DNA from: Acholeplasmataceae bacterium
GTDB taxonomy: Bacteria; Bacillota_I; Bacilli_A; Acholeplasmatales; Acholeplasmataceae
Assembly (NCBI GenBank): GCA_021108415.1
Contig: JAIOQX010000002.1
Location: 310,001-374,000 of the forward strand
Length of the DNA stretch: 64,000 nt
Direction of reading: 5' to 3'
Made by a program: the position numbers and the translations under genes. Below, in pieces: positions 27,176 through 36,099 of the stretch (position 1 is the first letter of the stretch; each line of letters opens with the position of its first letter). The notes below the pieces were generated by a model. It saw nothing but the letters and a program-made list of their open reading frames with translations, did not search any database and was not told where the DNA came from.

Positions 27176-27841
27176 TTATAATTCTAAATATTTAATTTTT
27201 GGTTTTAACATTAAAAATATGATCGTAACCAAGCTACCTTTAACTAAATTAAAAGGAATATAAGCAGATAAGACAAATGTTAGATAAGATCTACTTGTAT
27301 AGAAAGAATCTTCAATAAAAGTAAATGCCCAAAAATGTACACGTCCACTTTCAGATAATGCAATGGGTGGAAGTGTTAAAAATAGTGGTGTTGCAAAAAA
27401 GTAGTTGATCGTCGTTAAGACAAAAGTCAAAACTATTGAGATACTTAACGTATAGATGATGTAATCTTTCAAAGTTAATGGATTGCGATCAACAGAGACT
27501 TCATACATAAGCGGTTTAGATTTATCTTTTAACATGCTTTTTGCCATATTAAAAGCAAAAATAATCGCAAAAGATGCAAACATGGCTAACATCTCTCCAA
27601 CTAGATCAGCTGGATCAAAGCCCCTAAATAATCTTCTTGCAATGGTTCTTATTAAAACAACCATGATGGTCTCTTTGCTTCCTAAGACTAAGAGTGCTAT
27701 TAATATAGCAACTTCACTTAAATCTATTTTTAAAAATGAAAAAGGTGGAAACCATGGAATTTCTATTAACGATAAGATAATAGAAACCGCTGCAAGTGAT
27801 ACAACATACAACATTTTTTTTAAACGCAAGTAATTTGACAT
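27176..27841 (-). CDS. ribU: ECF transporter S component, riboflavin type (RibU)
   Basis: The 221-residue membrane protein has about six helices. Its opening, MLYVVSLAAVSIILSLIEIP followed by a hydrophobic segment leading to FLKIDLSEV, is typical of RibU-like substrate-binding subunits of energy-coupling factor importers. The start at 27841 lies 8 bases after GGAGG; the frame continues upstream into the riboswitch but that part is not translated. The FMN riboswitch directly upstream makes riboflavin or another flavin the likely cargo. The shared EcfA/A'/T module is not in the window. Confidence 0.88.
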   Translation of the reverse strand: MSNYLRLKKMLYVVSLAAVSIILSLIEIPWFPPFSFLKIDLSEVAILIALLVLGSKETIMVVLIRTIARRLFRGFDPADLVGEMLAMFASFAIIFAFNMAKSMLKDKSKPLMYEVSVDRNPLTLKDYIIYTLSISIVLTFVLTTINYFFATPLFLTLPPIALSESGRVHFWAFTFIEDSFYTSRSYLTFVLSAYIPFNLVKGSLVTIIFLMLKPKIKYLEL

Positions 27842-27854
27842 TGTTTTGACCTCC

Positions 27855-27889
27855 AAAATAAAATAAAATCGCCAAATTACTTCGGCGAT
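27855..27889 (-). terminator. Regulated terminator of the FMN riboswitch
   Basis: On the minus strand ATCGCC and GGCGAT (27868-27889) form a hairpin followed by TTTATTTTATTTT, just before the ribU ribosome site. It is the expected expression platform of the riboswitch, formed when FMN is bound. Confidence 0.8.
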
Positions 27890-27911
27890 AAAAGACGTCA
27901 AAAAAGACAAA

Positions 27912-28018
27912 TCTTCTTCCATCCAGACTTTACTGTCGGTACTTGAATTTCACAAGTTCAACCCATATGGGTTCGCGGACTTTACCGCCGGTCCCGAATT
28001 ACACGGTGCCCCGAAGTA
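27912..28018 (-). promoter_or_regulatory. FMN riboswitch (RFN element)
   Basis: The minus strand carries the canonical RFN sequence blocks: CTTCGGGGCACCGTG, AATTCGGGACCGGCGG, TAAAGTCCGCGA and, at the 3' end, ACAGTAAAGTCTGGATGG followed by AAGAAG. All six helices can be drawn. It binds flavin mononucleotide and would switch off the downstream importer gene when FMN is sufficient. Confidence 0.97.
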
Positions 28019-28070
28019 TTTACAAACATATTCTATCATAGTTTTTCATAAAATCAACAAAATTGGTAAT

Positions 28071-28084
28071 TGGAAACGTTTTAT
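28071..28084 (+). promoter_or_regulatory. cre-like site upstream of gpmI
   Basis: TGGAAACGTTTTAT matches the core of the catabolite-responsive element (TGWAANCGNTNWCA) with mismatches at the right end. It lies 11 bases before the -35 element of gpmI, a position compatible with activation by a CcpA-like protein. Confidence 0.35.
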
Positions 28085-28095
28085 TTGTAAGTTTC

Positions 28096-28124
28096 TTAAC
28101 TAATTACCTTTTTTTGAGTATAAT
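28096..28124 (+). promoter_or_regulatory. Promoter of gpmI
   Basis: TTAACT (28096-28101) and TATAAT (28119-28124) are spaced by 17 bases. The start site would lie about 30 bases upstream of the gpmI ATG. Confidence 0.6.
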
Positions 28125-28160
28125 AGATATGAAAGAAATTGACAGATGAAGGAGTTTAAT

Positions 28161-29684
28161 ATGAAAAAAAAATTTGCAGCACTTATTATTATGGATGGTT
28201 ATGGACTTGCTGAGCCAAGTGAATCAAATGCAGTATCACTTGCTAAAAAACCATTTTTAGATAAATTATTCAGCGAGTATCCAAAAAATGTATTACAAGC
28301 TAGTGGTGAAGCCGTAGGACTTCCAGAAGGCCAAATGGGTAATTCTGAAGTAGGCCACTTAAACTTAGGGGCAGGTAGAGTTGTCTATCAATCTCTAACT
28401 AGAATTAATGTAGCAATTAAAGATGGATCTTTTTTCAAAAATAAAGCATTCTTAGATGCTATCAAACATGTTAAAAAACACAATTCTAAACTACATATCA
28501 TGGGTTTAGTATCAGATGGTGGTGTTCATGCTTTCCCTACACATATTAAAGCATTACATGACCTTGCAATGCAAAATGGTATTACACCTTATATGCACGC
28601 CTTTATGGATGGTAGAGATACCCCACAAAAAGGTGGTTTAGGTTATTTAGGTGATTTAATTGATCATGGCATGAAGATAGCTACAGTTTCTGGTCGCTAT
28701 TATGCAATGGATCGTGATAACAATTGGGATCGTATACAACTTGCTTATGACAATATGGTATTAGGTACCGGTAAATTATATGAAAATGCACTAGAAGGTA
28801 TAAAAGCATCATATGATCAAGATGTAACTGATGAGTTCATTAAACCTTTCTTAGTAGATAAAAAAGGATTAATCGAAGATCATGATGCAGTTTTATTTGC
28901 AAACTTTAGACCAGATAGAGCAATTAGAATGTCACTAGCATTATCTAATCCAGAAGGTACTAAATTATTTGAAACACCAGGTAAGGCAACATTTGATCTA
29001 TCTCATACATTAAAAGACATCTTCTTAGTATCAATGATGCATTATCATGAAGCAGTTAAAGGCCCTTTAGCTTATGATCTTCAAAAACTAGATAATATTT
29101 ATGGCGAAGTGATTGCTAATGCTGGTTTAAAACAATTAAGAGTTGCAGAAACAGAAAAATATGCTCATGTGACTTTCTTCTTTGATGGTGGTAGTGAAAA
29201 AGATTTAAAAGGTGCGACTAGAATTTTAGTTCAATCACCTAAAGTTGCAACTTATGACCTAAAACCAGAGATGAGTGCTTATGAAGTTAAAGATAAAGCT
29301 GTCAAAGCCATCAAAACTGGTGAATATGACACTATGATTTTAAACTTTGCAAATCCTGATATGGTTGGACATACAGGATCTATTGAAGCTGCTACAAAAG
29401 CAGTTGAAACAGTTGATCAATGCACTAAAGAAGTTGTTGAAGCTATTTTATCAATTGGTGGAGTCGCAATCGTCTTAGCAGATCATGGAAATGCTGAAAA
29501 GATGAGATCAGAAGATGGTCTACCTCATACAGCACATACAACAAATTTAGTTCCTGTAGTGATCACACAAAAAGGCATTAAAGTAAATACTGGTGCCCTA
29601 TGTGATGTTGCACCTACATTATTAGATATTCTAGGCGTTAAAAAACCAAAAGAAATGACTGGACATTCTTTAATTATTAAATAA
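28161..29684 (+). CDS. gpmI: 2,3-bisphosphoglycerate-independent phosphoglycerate mutase
   Basis: The 507-residue iPGM interconverts 3- and 2-phosphoglycerate. It has the alkaline-phosphatase-type metal site (IIMDGYG; LADHGNAEKM; HTAHTTNLVP), the phosphoserine region MGNSEVGHLNLGAGR, and the mobile phosphotransferase domain between. I start it at the ATG at 28161, preceded by AAGGAG, instead of the ATG five codons earlier that contains the ribosome site. Together with eno it covers consecutive glycolytic steps. Confidence 0.97.
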   Translation: MKKKFAALIIMDGYGLAEPSESNAVSLAKKPFLDKLFSEYPKNVLQASGEAVGLPEGQMGNSEVGHLNLGAGRVVYQSLTRINVAIKDGSFFKNKAFLDAIKHVKKHNSKLHIMGLVSDGGVHAFPTHIKALHDLAMQNGITPYMHAFMDGRDTPQKGGLGYLGDLIDHGMKIATVSGRYYAMDRDNNWDRIQLAYDNMVLGTGKLYENALEGIKASYDQDVTDEFIKPFLVDKKGLIEDHDAVLFANFRPDRAIRMSLALSNPEGTKLFETPGKATFDLSHTLKDIFLVSMMHYHEAVKGPLAYDLQKLDNIYGEVIANAGLKQLRVAETEKYAHVTFFFDGGSEKDLKGATRILVQSPKVATYDLKPEMSAYEVKDKAVKAIKTGEYDTMILNFANPDMVGHTGSIEAATKAVETVDQCTKEVVEAILSIGGVAIVLADHGNAEKMRSEDGLPHTAHTTNLVPVVITQKGIKVNTGALCDVAPTLLDILGVKKPKEMTGHSLIIK

Positions 29685-29699
29685 AGAGTTTATATAAGA

Positions 29700-29731
29700 A
29701 AAAAGACGAATGGGCTACCATTCGTCTTTTT
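29700..29731. terminator. Bidirectional terminator after gpmI and the HMA gene
   Basis: A perfect 13-bp stem AAAAGACGAATGG / CCATTCGTCTTTT with loop GCTA lies at 29701-29730. On the plus strand it ends gpmI. On the minus strand the loop contains the TAG stop of the HMA gene, so the hairpin includes its last codons. Confidence 0.85.
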
Positions 29732-29948
29732 CGTCTATACCCACAACTTCTACTTGATATCCAATTTCTTCAACTTTTTTTAAAAGTTGTTCTAATGTAA
29801 CAATATCATTATCATATGTAATCTTTGCGTGTTTGTTTGCTACATCATACTCAAAATGTGTGATTCCTTGTCTGTATAATACGTGTTCAATAGCTGCTAC
29901 ACATCCTGCTGGGTATACATCCTTGCATTTCAGGTACGCAGTTGACAT
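29715..29948 (-). CDS. Degenerate heavy-metal-associated (HMA) domain protein
   Basis: The 77-residue protein has the ferredoxin-like HMA pattern of copper chaperones: an N-terminal strand, a helix CVAAIEHVLYRQG, the strand FEYDVANKHAKITYD and the end EQLLKKVEEIGYQVEVV. The metal-binding CxxC loop is not present; its place reads DVYPAGC with a single cysteine, and another cysteine lies at residue 8. It may bind metal differently or have lost that role. The ATG follows AAGGAG. It is next to a reductase gene on the same strand. Confidence 0.7.
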   Translation of the reverse strand: MSTAYLKCKDVYPAGCVAAIEHVLYRQGITHFEYDVANKHAKITYDNDIVTLEQLLKKVEEIGYQVEVVGIDEKDEW

Positions 29949-29964
29949 TTTATATACACTCTCC

Positions 29965-30816
29965 TTACATCATTTTTTGTATGTAATATTCAATAAGTGC
30001 TTGTGTTCCATTTTCACTAAATCCTTTGTCTGATAAAACTTGATATGCTTTTGTTACAATTTCTAAACCTTTTAAATCTAGGTCTTCTTTTTCTGCCATC
30101 GCAAGTTTTAAATCTTTTAAATAATGTTTAATAAAAAATCCTGGTTCATAGTCTTTATCAATCATTTTTCTACCATTGTTTTTGGCCTGCCATGAACTAG
30201 CAGATCCTCCTGTAATGACATTTAACATACTATCTAAATCTAGATTTTTACTTTTAGCTAATGTTAAACCTTCTGCAATACCTAAGATATTTCCAGCAAT
30301 AACAGTTTGATTGACTAGTTTTGCATACATACCAGATCCAGCATCACCCATATAAGTAATCGTTTTACCCATCAACTCTAAGATTGGTAGAACTTTTTCA
30401 TAAATAGAATATTCTCCACCAACCATAATTGATAAAGACGCATTGATGGCACCTAAATCTCCACCTGTTACAGGTGAATCAAGCATGTATAAACCTTTTT
30501 CTTTTCCTTTTTGATAAATCTCTTTAGCTAATGTAGGTGATGATGTTGTCATATCGACACAAATCGTTTTTGGATTTGCTTCTTTTAGGATCACATCATA
30601 GACTTCTTTTACATCTTCTGGAAATCCAACAATCGTAAAAACAGCATCTACCTCTTTAATACATTTTTTTATATCTTCACAAAATATGCAATCAGGTTCT
30701 AAAGCTTTTGCTTTTGCATCTGTTCTATTATATACATAAACTGTATGGCCTGCTGCTTGGACATGCTTTGCCATCGGAGCACCCATCACACCTGTACCTA
30801 TCCATAAAATCTTCAA
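29965..30816 (-). CDS. NAD(P)-dependent beta-hydroxyacid dehydrogenase (3-hydroxyisobutyrate dehydrogenase family)
   Basis: The 283-residue protein begins with the Rossmann motif IGTGVMGAPMAKHVQAAGH (residues about 6-24). The substrate-binding DSPVTGGDLGAINASLSIMV block and the catalytic lysine segment GMYAKLVNQTVIAGN follow. The family includes 3-hydroxyisobutyrate dehydrogenase, tartronate semialdehyde reductase and succinic-semialdehyde (glyoxylate) reductases; the exact substrate cannot be read from the sequence. The start codon is TTG after GGAG. It follows the alpha/beta hydrolase gene by two bases. Confidence 0.88.
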   Translation of the reverse strand: MKILWIGTGVMGAPMAKHVQAAGHTVYVYNRTDAKAKALEPDCIFCEDIKKCIKEVDAVFTIVGFPEDVKEVYDVILKEANPKTICVDMTTSSPTLAKEIYQKGKEKGLYMLDSPVTGGDLGAINASLSIMVGGEYSIYEKVLPILELMGKTITYMGDAGSGMYAKLVNQTVIAGNILGIAEGLTLAKSKNLDLDSMLNVITGGSASSWQAKNNGRKMIDKDYEPGFFIKHYLKDLKLAMAEKEDLDLKGLEIVTKAYQVLSDKGFSENGTQALIEYYIQKMM

Positions 30817-30818
30817 AA

Positions 30819-31622
30819 TTATGCCACTCCTTTTGTTTTCTTATCCAACCATTTAACAATATCTTTTCTGACTAACTCTTGATCAAGATCATTTAAAATC
30901 TCATGATATGAATCAGGATAAGTAATAATTTGTTTATCTTCCACAGGAACTAAATCATACATTCTTTTACTAAATTCAACAGGGACAATCTTATCAGCTT
31001 CCCCATGCAGAAATAAAACTGGAGTTTGAAATGATTTAATATTTTTATTTAAATATCTAACACCTCCGACCATCATATTGCCTGCTAAAGAAAAATAAAA
31101 TTTCTTTAAATTTAATGGGTCATTTTCATAAGCTTCTTCAACTTCTTTAATTCTTGATAATGAATCATCTGCAAAATCATTCTTTTTAGCTAAAAAGCCT
31201 AGCCACTTATATCCGATGATTCTAAAAGGAAGTACATCCTTTACAAAATAAGATGCTGCAGCACTAGCAATGATTCCATCAACATCATGATATTTTACAC
31301 CATACATATCAACTATCAATCCGCCCATACTATGTCCAAAGATGAATAGTTTTTTTGGGTTTAATTTCTTTTCCATATCTACAAGCACATGTAGATCATC
31401 AATTGTTTGATGATAAGATTTTAATTTGCCTCTTTTTCCTTGACTTTGACCATGCCCTCTTACATCATATCTAACCACTGTATATGATGCATCATTTAAG
31501 GCTTTAGTAAGTGCATCATATCTGCCGCTATGTTCTGCGATACCGTGTGTTAAAATTACTGTTGCTTTTGCATTTTCTACTTCGTCACGTTTAACGTGCA
31601 ATAAGATTCCATTTATTAACAT
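30819..31622 (-). CDS. Alpha/beta hydrolase, monoacylglycerol lipase-like
   Basis: The 267-residue protein is an alpha/beta hydrolase. ILTHGIAEHSGRYDAL forms the oxyanion region, GHSMGG is the nucleophile elbow, the aspartate lies in FLHGEADKIVPVE and the histidine in PDSYHEILND. This matches the lysophospholipase/monoacylglycerol lipase group (Hydrolase_4). The start at 31622 has AAAGGAG at proper distance; a longer frame upstream lacks a site. It is divergent from gcvT. Confidence 0.9.
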   Translation of the reverse strand: MLINGILLHVKRDEVENAKATVILTHGIAEHSGRYDALTKALNDASYTVVRYDVRGHGQSQGKRGKLKSYHQTIDDLHVLVDMEKKLNPKKLFIFGHSMGGLIVDMYGVKYHDVDGIIASAAASYFVKDVLPFRIIGYKWLGFLAKKNDFADDSLSRIKEVEEAYENDPLNLKKFYFSLAGNMMVGGVRYLNKNIKSFQTPVLFLHGEADKIVPVEFSKRMYDLVPVEDKQIITYPDSYHEILNDLDQELVRKDIVKWLDKKTKGVA

Positions 31623-31732
31623 TTTATCGACTCCTTTGACTTTATTATACATCAAAGAAAGCGTTTTTTTAATTTTTACAAAAAATAAATTAATTTTATT
31701 GTACATTCTATTTTAATTCTTAAAATATGTTG

Positions 31733-31738
31733 TATAAT
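31733..31738 (+). promoter_or_regulatory. Likely -10 element of the gcv operon
   Basis: A TATAAT hexamer lies about 30 bases upstream of the gcvT ATG. No good -35 hexamer is visible at 17 bases. No glycine riboswitch was found in the short gap before gcvT. Confidence 0.4.
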
Positions 31739-31768
31739 GAGATTGTAAAAACGATTTGGGAGATGAAC

Positions 31769-32845
31769 ATGAAAAAGACTAGTTTATATGAAAACCACCT
31801 AAAGTTAAACGCAAAAATGATTGAGTACGCAGGCTATTTGATGCCCGTGTATTATCAAGGCATACAAGCAGAGCATCAAAGCGTTAGAACTCATATGGGT
31901 GTTTTTGATGTTTCACACATGGGTGAATTTTTAATTGAAGGCAAAGATGCACTTGCATTTGTAAATTATTTAGTTACAAATACAATTATAGATGATTTAT
32001 CTAAAGTCACTTATGCACTTCTTTTAAATGATGAAGGTTATCCTTTAGATGATTTATTAGTTTATGTAATAGGTAGTGAAAAAGTGTTATTAGTTGTTAA
32101 TGCTGGTAACAGAGAAAAAGATTATGCTTGGGTATTAAAACAAATTGAATCCTTTGATTGTAGCGCTAGAGATATCTCAGATGATTTTTCACAATTAGCG
32201 CTTCAAGGACCTTTAGTCAATGAAAACATTGATAAGCTTTTAGATACAACAGTTTCTGACCTATCTTTTATGCATTATAAAGTGGTTCCTTATATGGATG
32301 GTCATGTGATCATCTCAAGAACTGGATATACTGGTGAAGATGGATTTGAAGTTTATGGACATCATGATTTCATCATTAAACTATGGCAAGATGCACTTGA
32401 TCAAGGCGTTATACCTTGTGGATTAGGTTCAAGAGATACCTTGAGATTTCAAGCTAACCTACCTTTATATGGCCAAGAAATTAGTGAATCAATTACACCA
32501 TATGAAGCAGGTCTTGGTTTTGCGATTAAATTGGATAAAGATAATTTTATTGGAAAAGATGCTTGTATCATCAATAAAGAAAACAAATCTAGAAAATTAG
32601 TTGGTTTTGAACTTCTAGAAAAAAATATACCAAGACATGGATATGAAGTTTATAAAGATGATCAACAAATTGGTCATGTTACAACAGGATATATGTTGGC
32701 GCATGTTGATAAACCTATTGGCCTAGCTTTAATTGATAAAGCACATGGTGCTTTAGATAATGAAATCTTTATAAAGATTAGAAATAAAATGGTTCCAGCG
32801 AAAATTAGAAATAAAAAATTTTATACAAAAAATTACAAAAAATAG
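31769..32845 (+). CDS. gcvT: Glycine cleavage system T protein (aminomethyltransferase)
   Basis: The 358-residue T protein transfers the aminomethyl carbon from lipoyl-H protein to tetrahydrofolate, releasing ammonia. It has YLMPVYYQGIQAEHQSVR, the FDVSHMGEF motif, the folate-binding RTGYTGEDGFEVY block and the C-terminal barrel ending in VPAKIRNKKFY. The start at 31769 follows GGGAG; an earlier ATG at 31727 coincides with the promoter region. It is first in the gcvT-gcvH-gcvPA-gcvPB operon. Confidence 0.96.
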   Translation: MKKTSLYENHLKLNAKMIEYAGYLMPVYYQGIQAEHQSVRTHMGVFDVSHMGEFLIEGKDALAFVNYLVTNTIIDDLSKVTYALLLNDEGYPLDDLLVYVIGSEKVLLVVNAGNREKDYAWVLKQIESFDCSARDISDDFSQLALQGPLVNENIDKLLDTTVSDLSFMHYKVVPYMDGHVIISRTGYTGEDGFEVYGHHDFIIKLWQDALDQGVIPCGLGSRDTLRFQANLPLYGQEISESITPYEAGLGFAIKLDKDNFIGKDACIINKENKSRKLVGFELLEKNIPRHGYEVYKDDQQIGHVTTGYMLAHVDKPIGLALIDKAHGALDNEIFIKIRNKMVPAKIRNKKFYTKNYKK

Positions 32846-32858
32846 GAGGATTTTAAAG

Positions 32859-33227
32859 ATGATTAAAAAAGGGTTATTATATGCGAAATCGCATGAATGG
32901 ATTGATGTAGATGGAAAAACTGCAACGGTTGGTATATCAGATCATGCACAAGATAATCTTGGAGATGTTGTTTTTATTGAATTGCCACAAGTCGGTCAAG
33001 TAATTAAAAAAGGAAATAGTTTTGGGGCAGTTGAATCTGTAAAAGCTGCATCTGATATGTATCTTCCTATCTCAGGAAAAATAATTGATGTAAATAGTGA
33101 ATTAGAAAATACACCTGAATTACTAAATAGTGATCCATATGGCAGTTGGATCGTTAAAATAGAAATCCTAGATGAAAAAGAATTAGATAGTCTTTTAAAA
33201 GATACAGAATATAAAGAAGAAGACTAA
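32859..33227 (+). CDS. gcvH: Glycine cleavage system H protein
   Basis: The 122-residue H protein carries the lipoyl-lysine Lys62 in GAVESVKAASD. HEWIDVDGKTATVGISDHAQ and GDVVFIELPQVG mark the usual beta-barrel. It shuttles the aminomethyl group between P, T and L proteins. It follows gcvT by 13 bases with AGGAGG. A lipoate ligase and the L protein are not encoded nearby. Confidence 0.97.
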   Translation: MIKKGLLYAKSHEWIDVDGKTATVGISDHAQDNLGDVVFIELPQVGQVIKKGNSFGAVESVKAASDMYLPISGKIIDVNSELENTPELLNSDPYGSWIVKIEILDEKELDSLLKDTEYKEED

Positions 33228-33231
33228 ATTT

Positions 33232-34545
33232 ATGCATAAATATTTACCGCATACAAAAGATGAAATCAAAGAGATGCTTAAAGTTGTTAAAGCATCTTCA
33301 ATTGATGAGCTTTTTTGTTCAATTCCAGAGGGATTGAGACTTAAAAATGATTATCAAATCCCATCTCAACTTGGAGATTGGGAATTAACCAAACATATGA
33401 ATGATCTAGCATCTGAAAACAAGGAGCTTTTAATCTTTAGAGGTGCAGGTAGTTATGATCACTATACACCAAGTGCCGTTAAGGCGCTTGTTTCTCGTCA
33501 AGAATTTTTAACTTCTTATACACCTTATCAACCAGAGGTTGCGCAAGGTACCCTACAATACATTTTTGAATATCAATCCATGGTCTGTGAACTCACAGGT
33601 ATGGATGTATCTAATGCATCTATGTATGATGGTGCAACTTCTACTGCTGAAGCAATGTTTATGGCGCATGCTCAAACAAAGAAAAATGATATCTTAGTCA
33701 GTTCAACTCTAAATCCAAAAATCATTGAAGTCATTAAAACTTATGCAAGATATAGAGATATCAATGTGATTTTAGTTCCTAGTCACAATGGAGTCACAGA
33801 TCAAGCATTTATTAAAGATAACATAGCAGATAAAATGGGTGTGATTGTTTCAAATCCAAATTACTATGGCATCATTGAAGATTATAGTTTATTAAGTGAT
33901 GTTATCCATCAGGAAAATGCATTATTTATCTTAAATCAAGAAAGTCAATCACTTGCGTTATTAAAAACACCAGGTGAACTTGATGTTGATATAGCATGTG
34001 GAGATCTTCAAGCACTTGGAGTTCCTCTATCATTTGGTGGTGCTTATATTGGATATTTAGCTACCAAAAAAGAGTTGGTCAGAAAAATGCCAGGTCGTAT
34101 TTGTGGCATTACGACTGATGTTGATGGTAAACGAGCTTTTGTTTTAACGCTTCAAGCTAGAGAACAACATATTAGACGTGCAAAAGCTAATTCTAATATT
34201 TGTTCAAATCAATCTTTAAATGCCTTATTTGTAACTATCTATTTATCTTTAGTTGGAAAAAAAGGATTTCAATTATTCGCAACTGAAGCCCTAAATGGAT
34301 CACACTATTTATATAACAAATTATTAGAAACTAAAAAGGTTGAAATAGTCTATAATCAACCATTTTTTAAAGAGTTTGTTTTAAAAGCTAATTTTGATGT
34401 ATCAGCTTTTGATGCTTATTTAATTGAAAAAGGTATTTTAGGTCCACTTCATATTGGTGATAACAATTTATTGTTTGCAGTCACTGAAAAGAGAACTAAA
34501 GCAGAAATTGATAAGCTTGTTGAAATGGTGGTGAACTTCAAATGA
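33232..34545 (+). CDS. gcvPA: Glycine dehydrogenase (decarboxylating) subunit 1
   Basis: The 437-residue protein matches the N-terminal half of P protein as found in split-subunit organisms, with YLPHTKDEIKEML at the start, the FRGAGSYDHYTPSAV segment, the PYQPEVAQGTLQYIFEYQS block and a GGAYIGYLATK region. It forms an alpha2-beta2 complex with GcvPB. It carries the PLP fold but not the PLP lysine. Its ribosome site is weak, so coupling to gcvH is likely; the stop overlaps the gcvPB start as ATGA. Confidence 0.96.
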   Translation: MHKYLPHTKDEIKEMLKVVKASSIDELFCSIPEGLRLKNDYQIPSQLGDWELTKHMNDLASENKELLIFRGAGSYDHYTPSAVKALVSRQEFLTSYTPYQPEVAQGTLQYIFEYQSMVCELTGMDVSNASMYDGATSTAEAMFMAHAQTKKNDILVSSTLNPKIIEVIKTYARYRDINVILVPSHNGVTDQAFIKDNIADKMGVIVSNPNYYGIIEDYSLLSDVIHQENALFILNQESQSLALLKTPGELDVDIACGDLQALGVPLSFGGAYIGYLATKKELVRKMPGRICGITTDVDGKRAFVLTLQAREQHIRRAKANSNICSNQSLNALFVTIYLSLVGKKGFQLFATEALNGSHYLYNKLLETKKVEIVYNQPFFKEFVLKANFDVSAFDAYLIEKGILGPLHIGDNNLLFAVTEKRTKAEIDKLVEMVVNFK

Positions 34546-35990
34546 CAAAACTATATGATACACTTATTTTTGATTTATCCAAAAAAGATAGAATCGGATA
34601 TCAATATCAGTCAAAAGGATTAGATACGGTTCAACTTCCTTCTCATCTGTTAAGAGCACAACCTGCAAAGCTACCAGAAGTTTCAGAATTTGATGTGGTT
34701 AGACATTATACCAATGTCAGTCAAAAAAACTTTGGTGTTGAAACAGGATTTTATCCACTTGGTTCTTGTACAATGAAATACAATCCTAAAATTAATGATG
34801 AACTTGCTAATCTTTCAGGGTTTGCATATATTCATCCACTTCAACCTGCATCAACGATGCAAGGTCACTTAAAAATTTATTATGAAACACAACAAATGCT
34901 ATCAGAAATATCAGGACTTGCAGCATATTCTCTTAATCCATTTGCAGGTGCACATGGTGAACTTGCGGGTTTAATGATTATTAAAGCTTATCATCAAAAA
35001 CATAACGATCTAAAGAGAACAAAAATTATCGTTCCAGATTCTGCACATGGAACAAATCCAGCAAGTGCAACCGTATCTGGTTTTGAAGTAGTTGAAATTA
35101 AATCAAATTTAGATGGTACAGTTAATGTTGATGCTTTAAAAGAAGTTTTATCAGATGAAATAGCTGGACTCATGTTAACTAATCCAAATACTGCAGGTGT
35201 ATTTGAAAAAGATATTTTAGAAATATCAAAGCTTGTACACAATGCTGGTGGTCTTCTATACTATGATGGTGCCAACTTAAATGCTTTATTAGGACAAGCA
35301 AAACCTGGTGACATGGGCTTTGATATCACACATATTAATCTTCATAAAACATTTTCAACACCACATGGTGGTGGTGGTCCAGGATCTGGTCCAGTAGGTG
35401 TTTGTGAAAAGCTAGTAGAATTCCTTCCTAATCCAATTGTAGTTAAAAACGGTGATCATTACACACTTGATATCGCAAAGGATTCTATCGGCTATTTAGG
35501 CATGTTTTACGGCAATGCAAGCGTCTATATAAGAGCTTATGTTTATTTAAAAACGCTTGGAAAAGAAAACTTAAAAGATATCGGATCTCTAGCTGTATTA
35601 AATGCTAATTATATTAAAGATTCTCTAAAAGATTTATATGAACTTCCAATTAAAGGACATTGTATGCATGAGTTTGTATTTGATGGTCTAAAAGATAAAT
35701 CAACAGGTGTTAAAACCCTTGATATTGCAAAAAGATTATTAGATTATGGATATCATGCACCAACGATTTATTTTCCTTTGATATTTCATCAATCGATGAT
35801 GATTGAACCAACTGAAGTTGAATCTAAAGATACCCTTGATGAGTTTATTCATATCATGAGAGTTGTTGCACAAGAAGCTATTGATCATCCTGAAATTGTT
35901 AAATCTGCACCTCATAACACGTTGGTTAGACGATTAGATGAAGTAAAAGCAGTCAAAAATCCAATCTTAAAGTACAAAGACATTATCTAG
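34542..35990 (+). CDS. gcvPB: Glycine dehydrogenase (decarboxylating) subunit 2
   Basis: The 482-residue protein is the C-terminal half of P protein and holds the PLP lysine (Lys269 in DITHINLHKTFSTPHGGGGP). LGSCTMKYNPKIN, PDSAHGTNPASA and TNPNTAGVFE are further family blocks. With GcvPA it decarboxylates glycine and loads the aminomethyl group onto GcvH. It is the last gene of the operon and is followed by a strong terminator. Confidence 0.97.
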   Translation: MTKLYDTLIFDLSKKDRIGYQYQSKGLDTVQLPSHLLRAQPAKLPEVSEFDVVRHYTNVSQKNFGVETGFYPLGSCTMKYNPKINDELANLSGFAYIHPLQPASTMQGHLKIYYETQQMLSEISGLAAYSLNPFAGAHGELAGLMIIKAYHQKHNDLKRTKIIVPDSAHGTNPASATVSGFEVVEIKSNLDGTVNVDALKEVLSDEIAGLMLTNPNTAGVFEKDILEISKLVHNAGGLLYYDGANLNALLGQAKPGDMGFDITHINLHKTFSTPHGGGGPGSGPVGVCEKLVEFLPNPIVVKNGDHYTLDIAKDSIGYLGMFYGNASVYIRAYVYLKTLGKENLKDIGSLAVLNANYIKDSLKDLYELPIKGHCMHEFVFDGLKDKSTGVKTLDIAKRLLDYGYHAPTIYFPLIFHQSMMIEPTEVESKDTLDEFIHIMRVVAQEAIDHPEIVKSAPHNTLVRRLDEVKAVKNPILKYKDII

Positions 35991-35999
35991 AATATAAAG

Positions 36000-36037
36000 A
36001 TGATACTCCTCTTATAAAGATGGGTATCATTTTTTTA
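36000..36037 (+). terminator. Terminator of the gcv operon
   Basis: ATGATAC-t-CC-TCTT and AAGA-t-GG-GTATCAT (36000-36030, loop ATA) form a 13-pair hairpin with two small bulges, followed by seven T residues. Confidence 0.85.
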
Positions 36038-36047
36038 CATAATATAG

Positions 36048-36059
36048 GTCAATGTTGAC
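36048..36059. promoter_or_regulatory. Palindrome over the -35 of the padR gene
   Basis: GTCAA-TG-TTGAC is a perfect inverted repeat that contains most of the TTGACT -35 hexamer. Its place suits an autoregulatory operator for the PadR-like protein encoded just downstream. Confidence 0.4.
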
Positions 36060-36083
36060 TTATATTAAATCTTGTGTTATATT
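36055..36083 (+). promoter_or_regulatory. Promoter of the padR-nmrA pair
   Basis: TTGACT (36055-36060) and TATATT (36078-36083) are spaced by 17 bases, upstream of the GGGTGAT ribosome site and the ATG at 36100. Confidence 0.7.
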
Positions 36084-36099
36084 TGACTGGGTGATAAAA

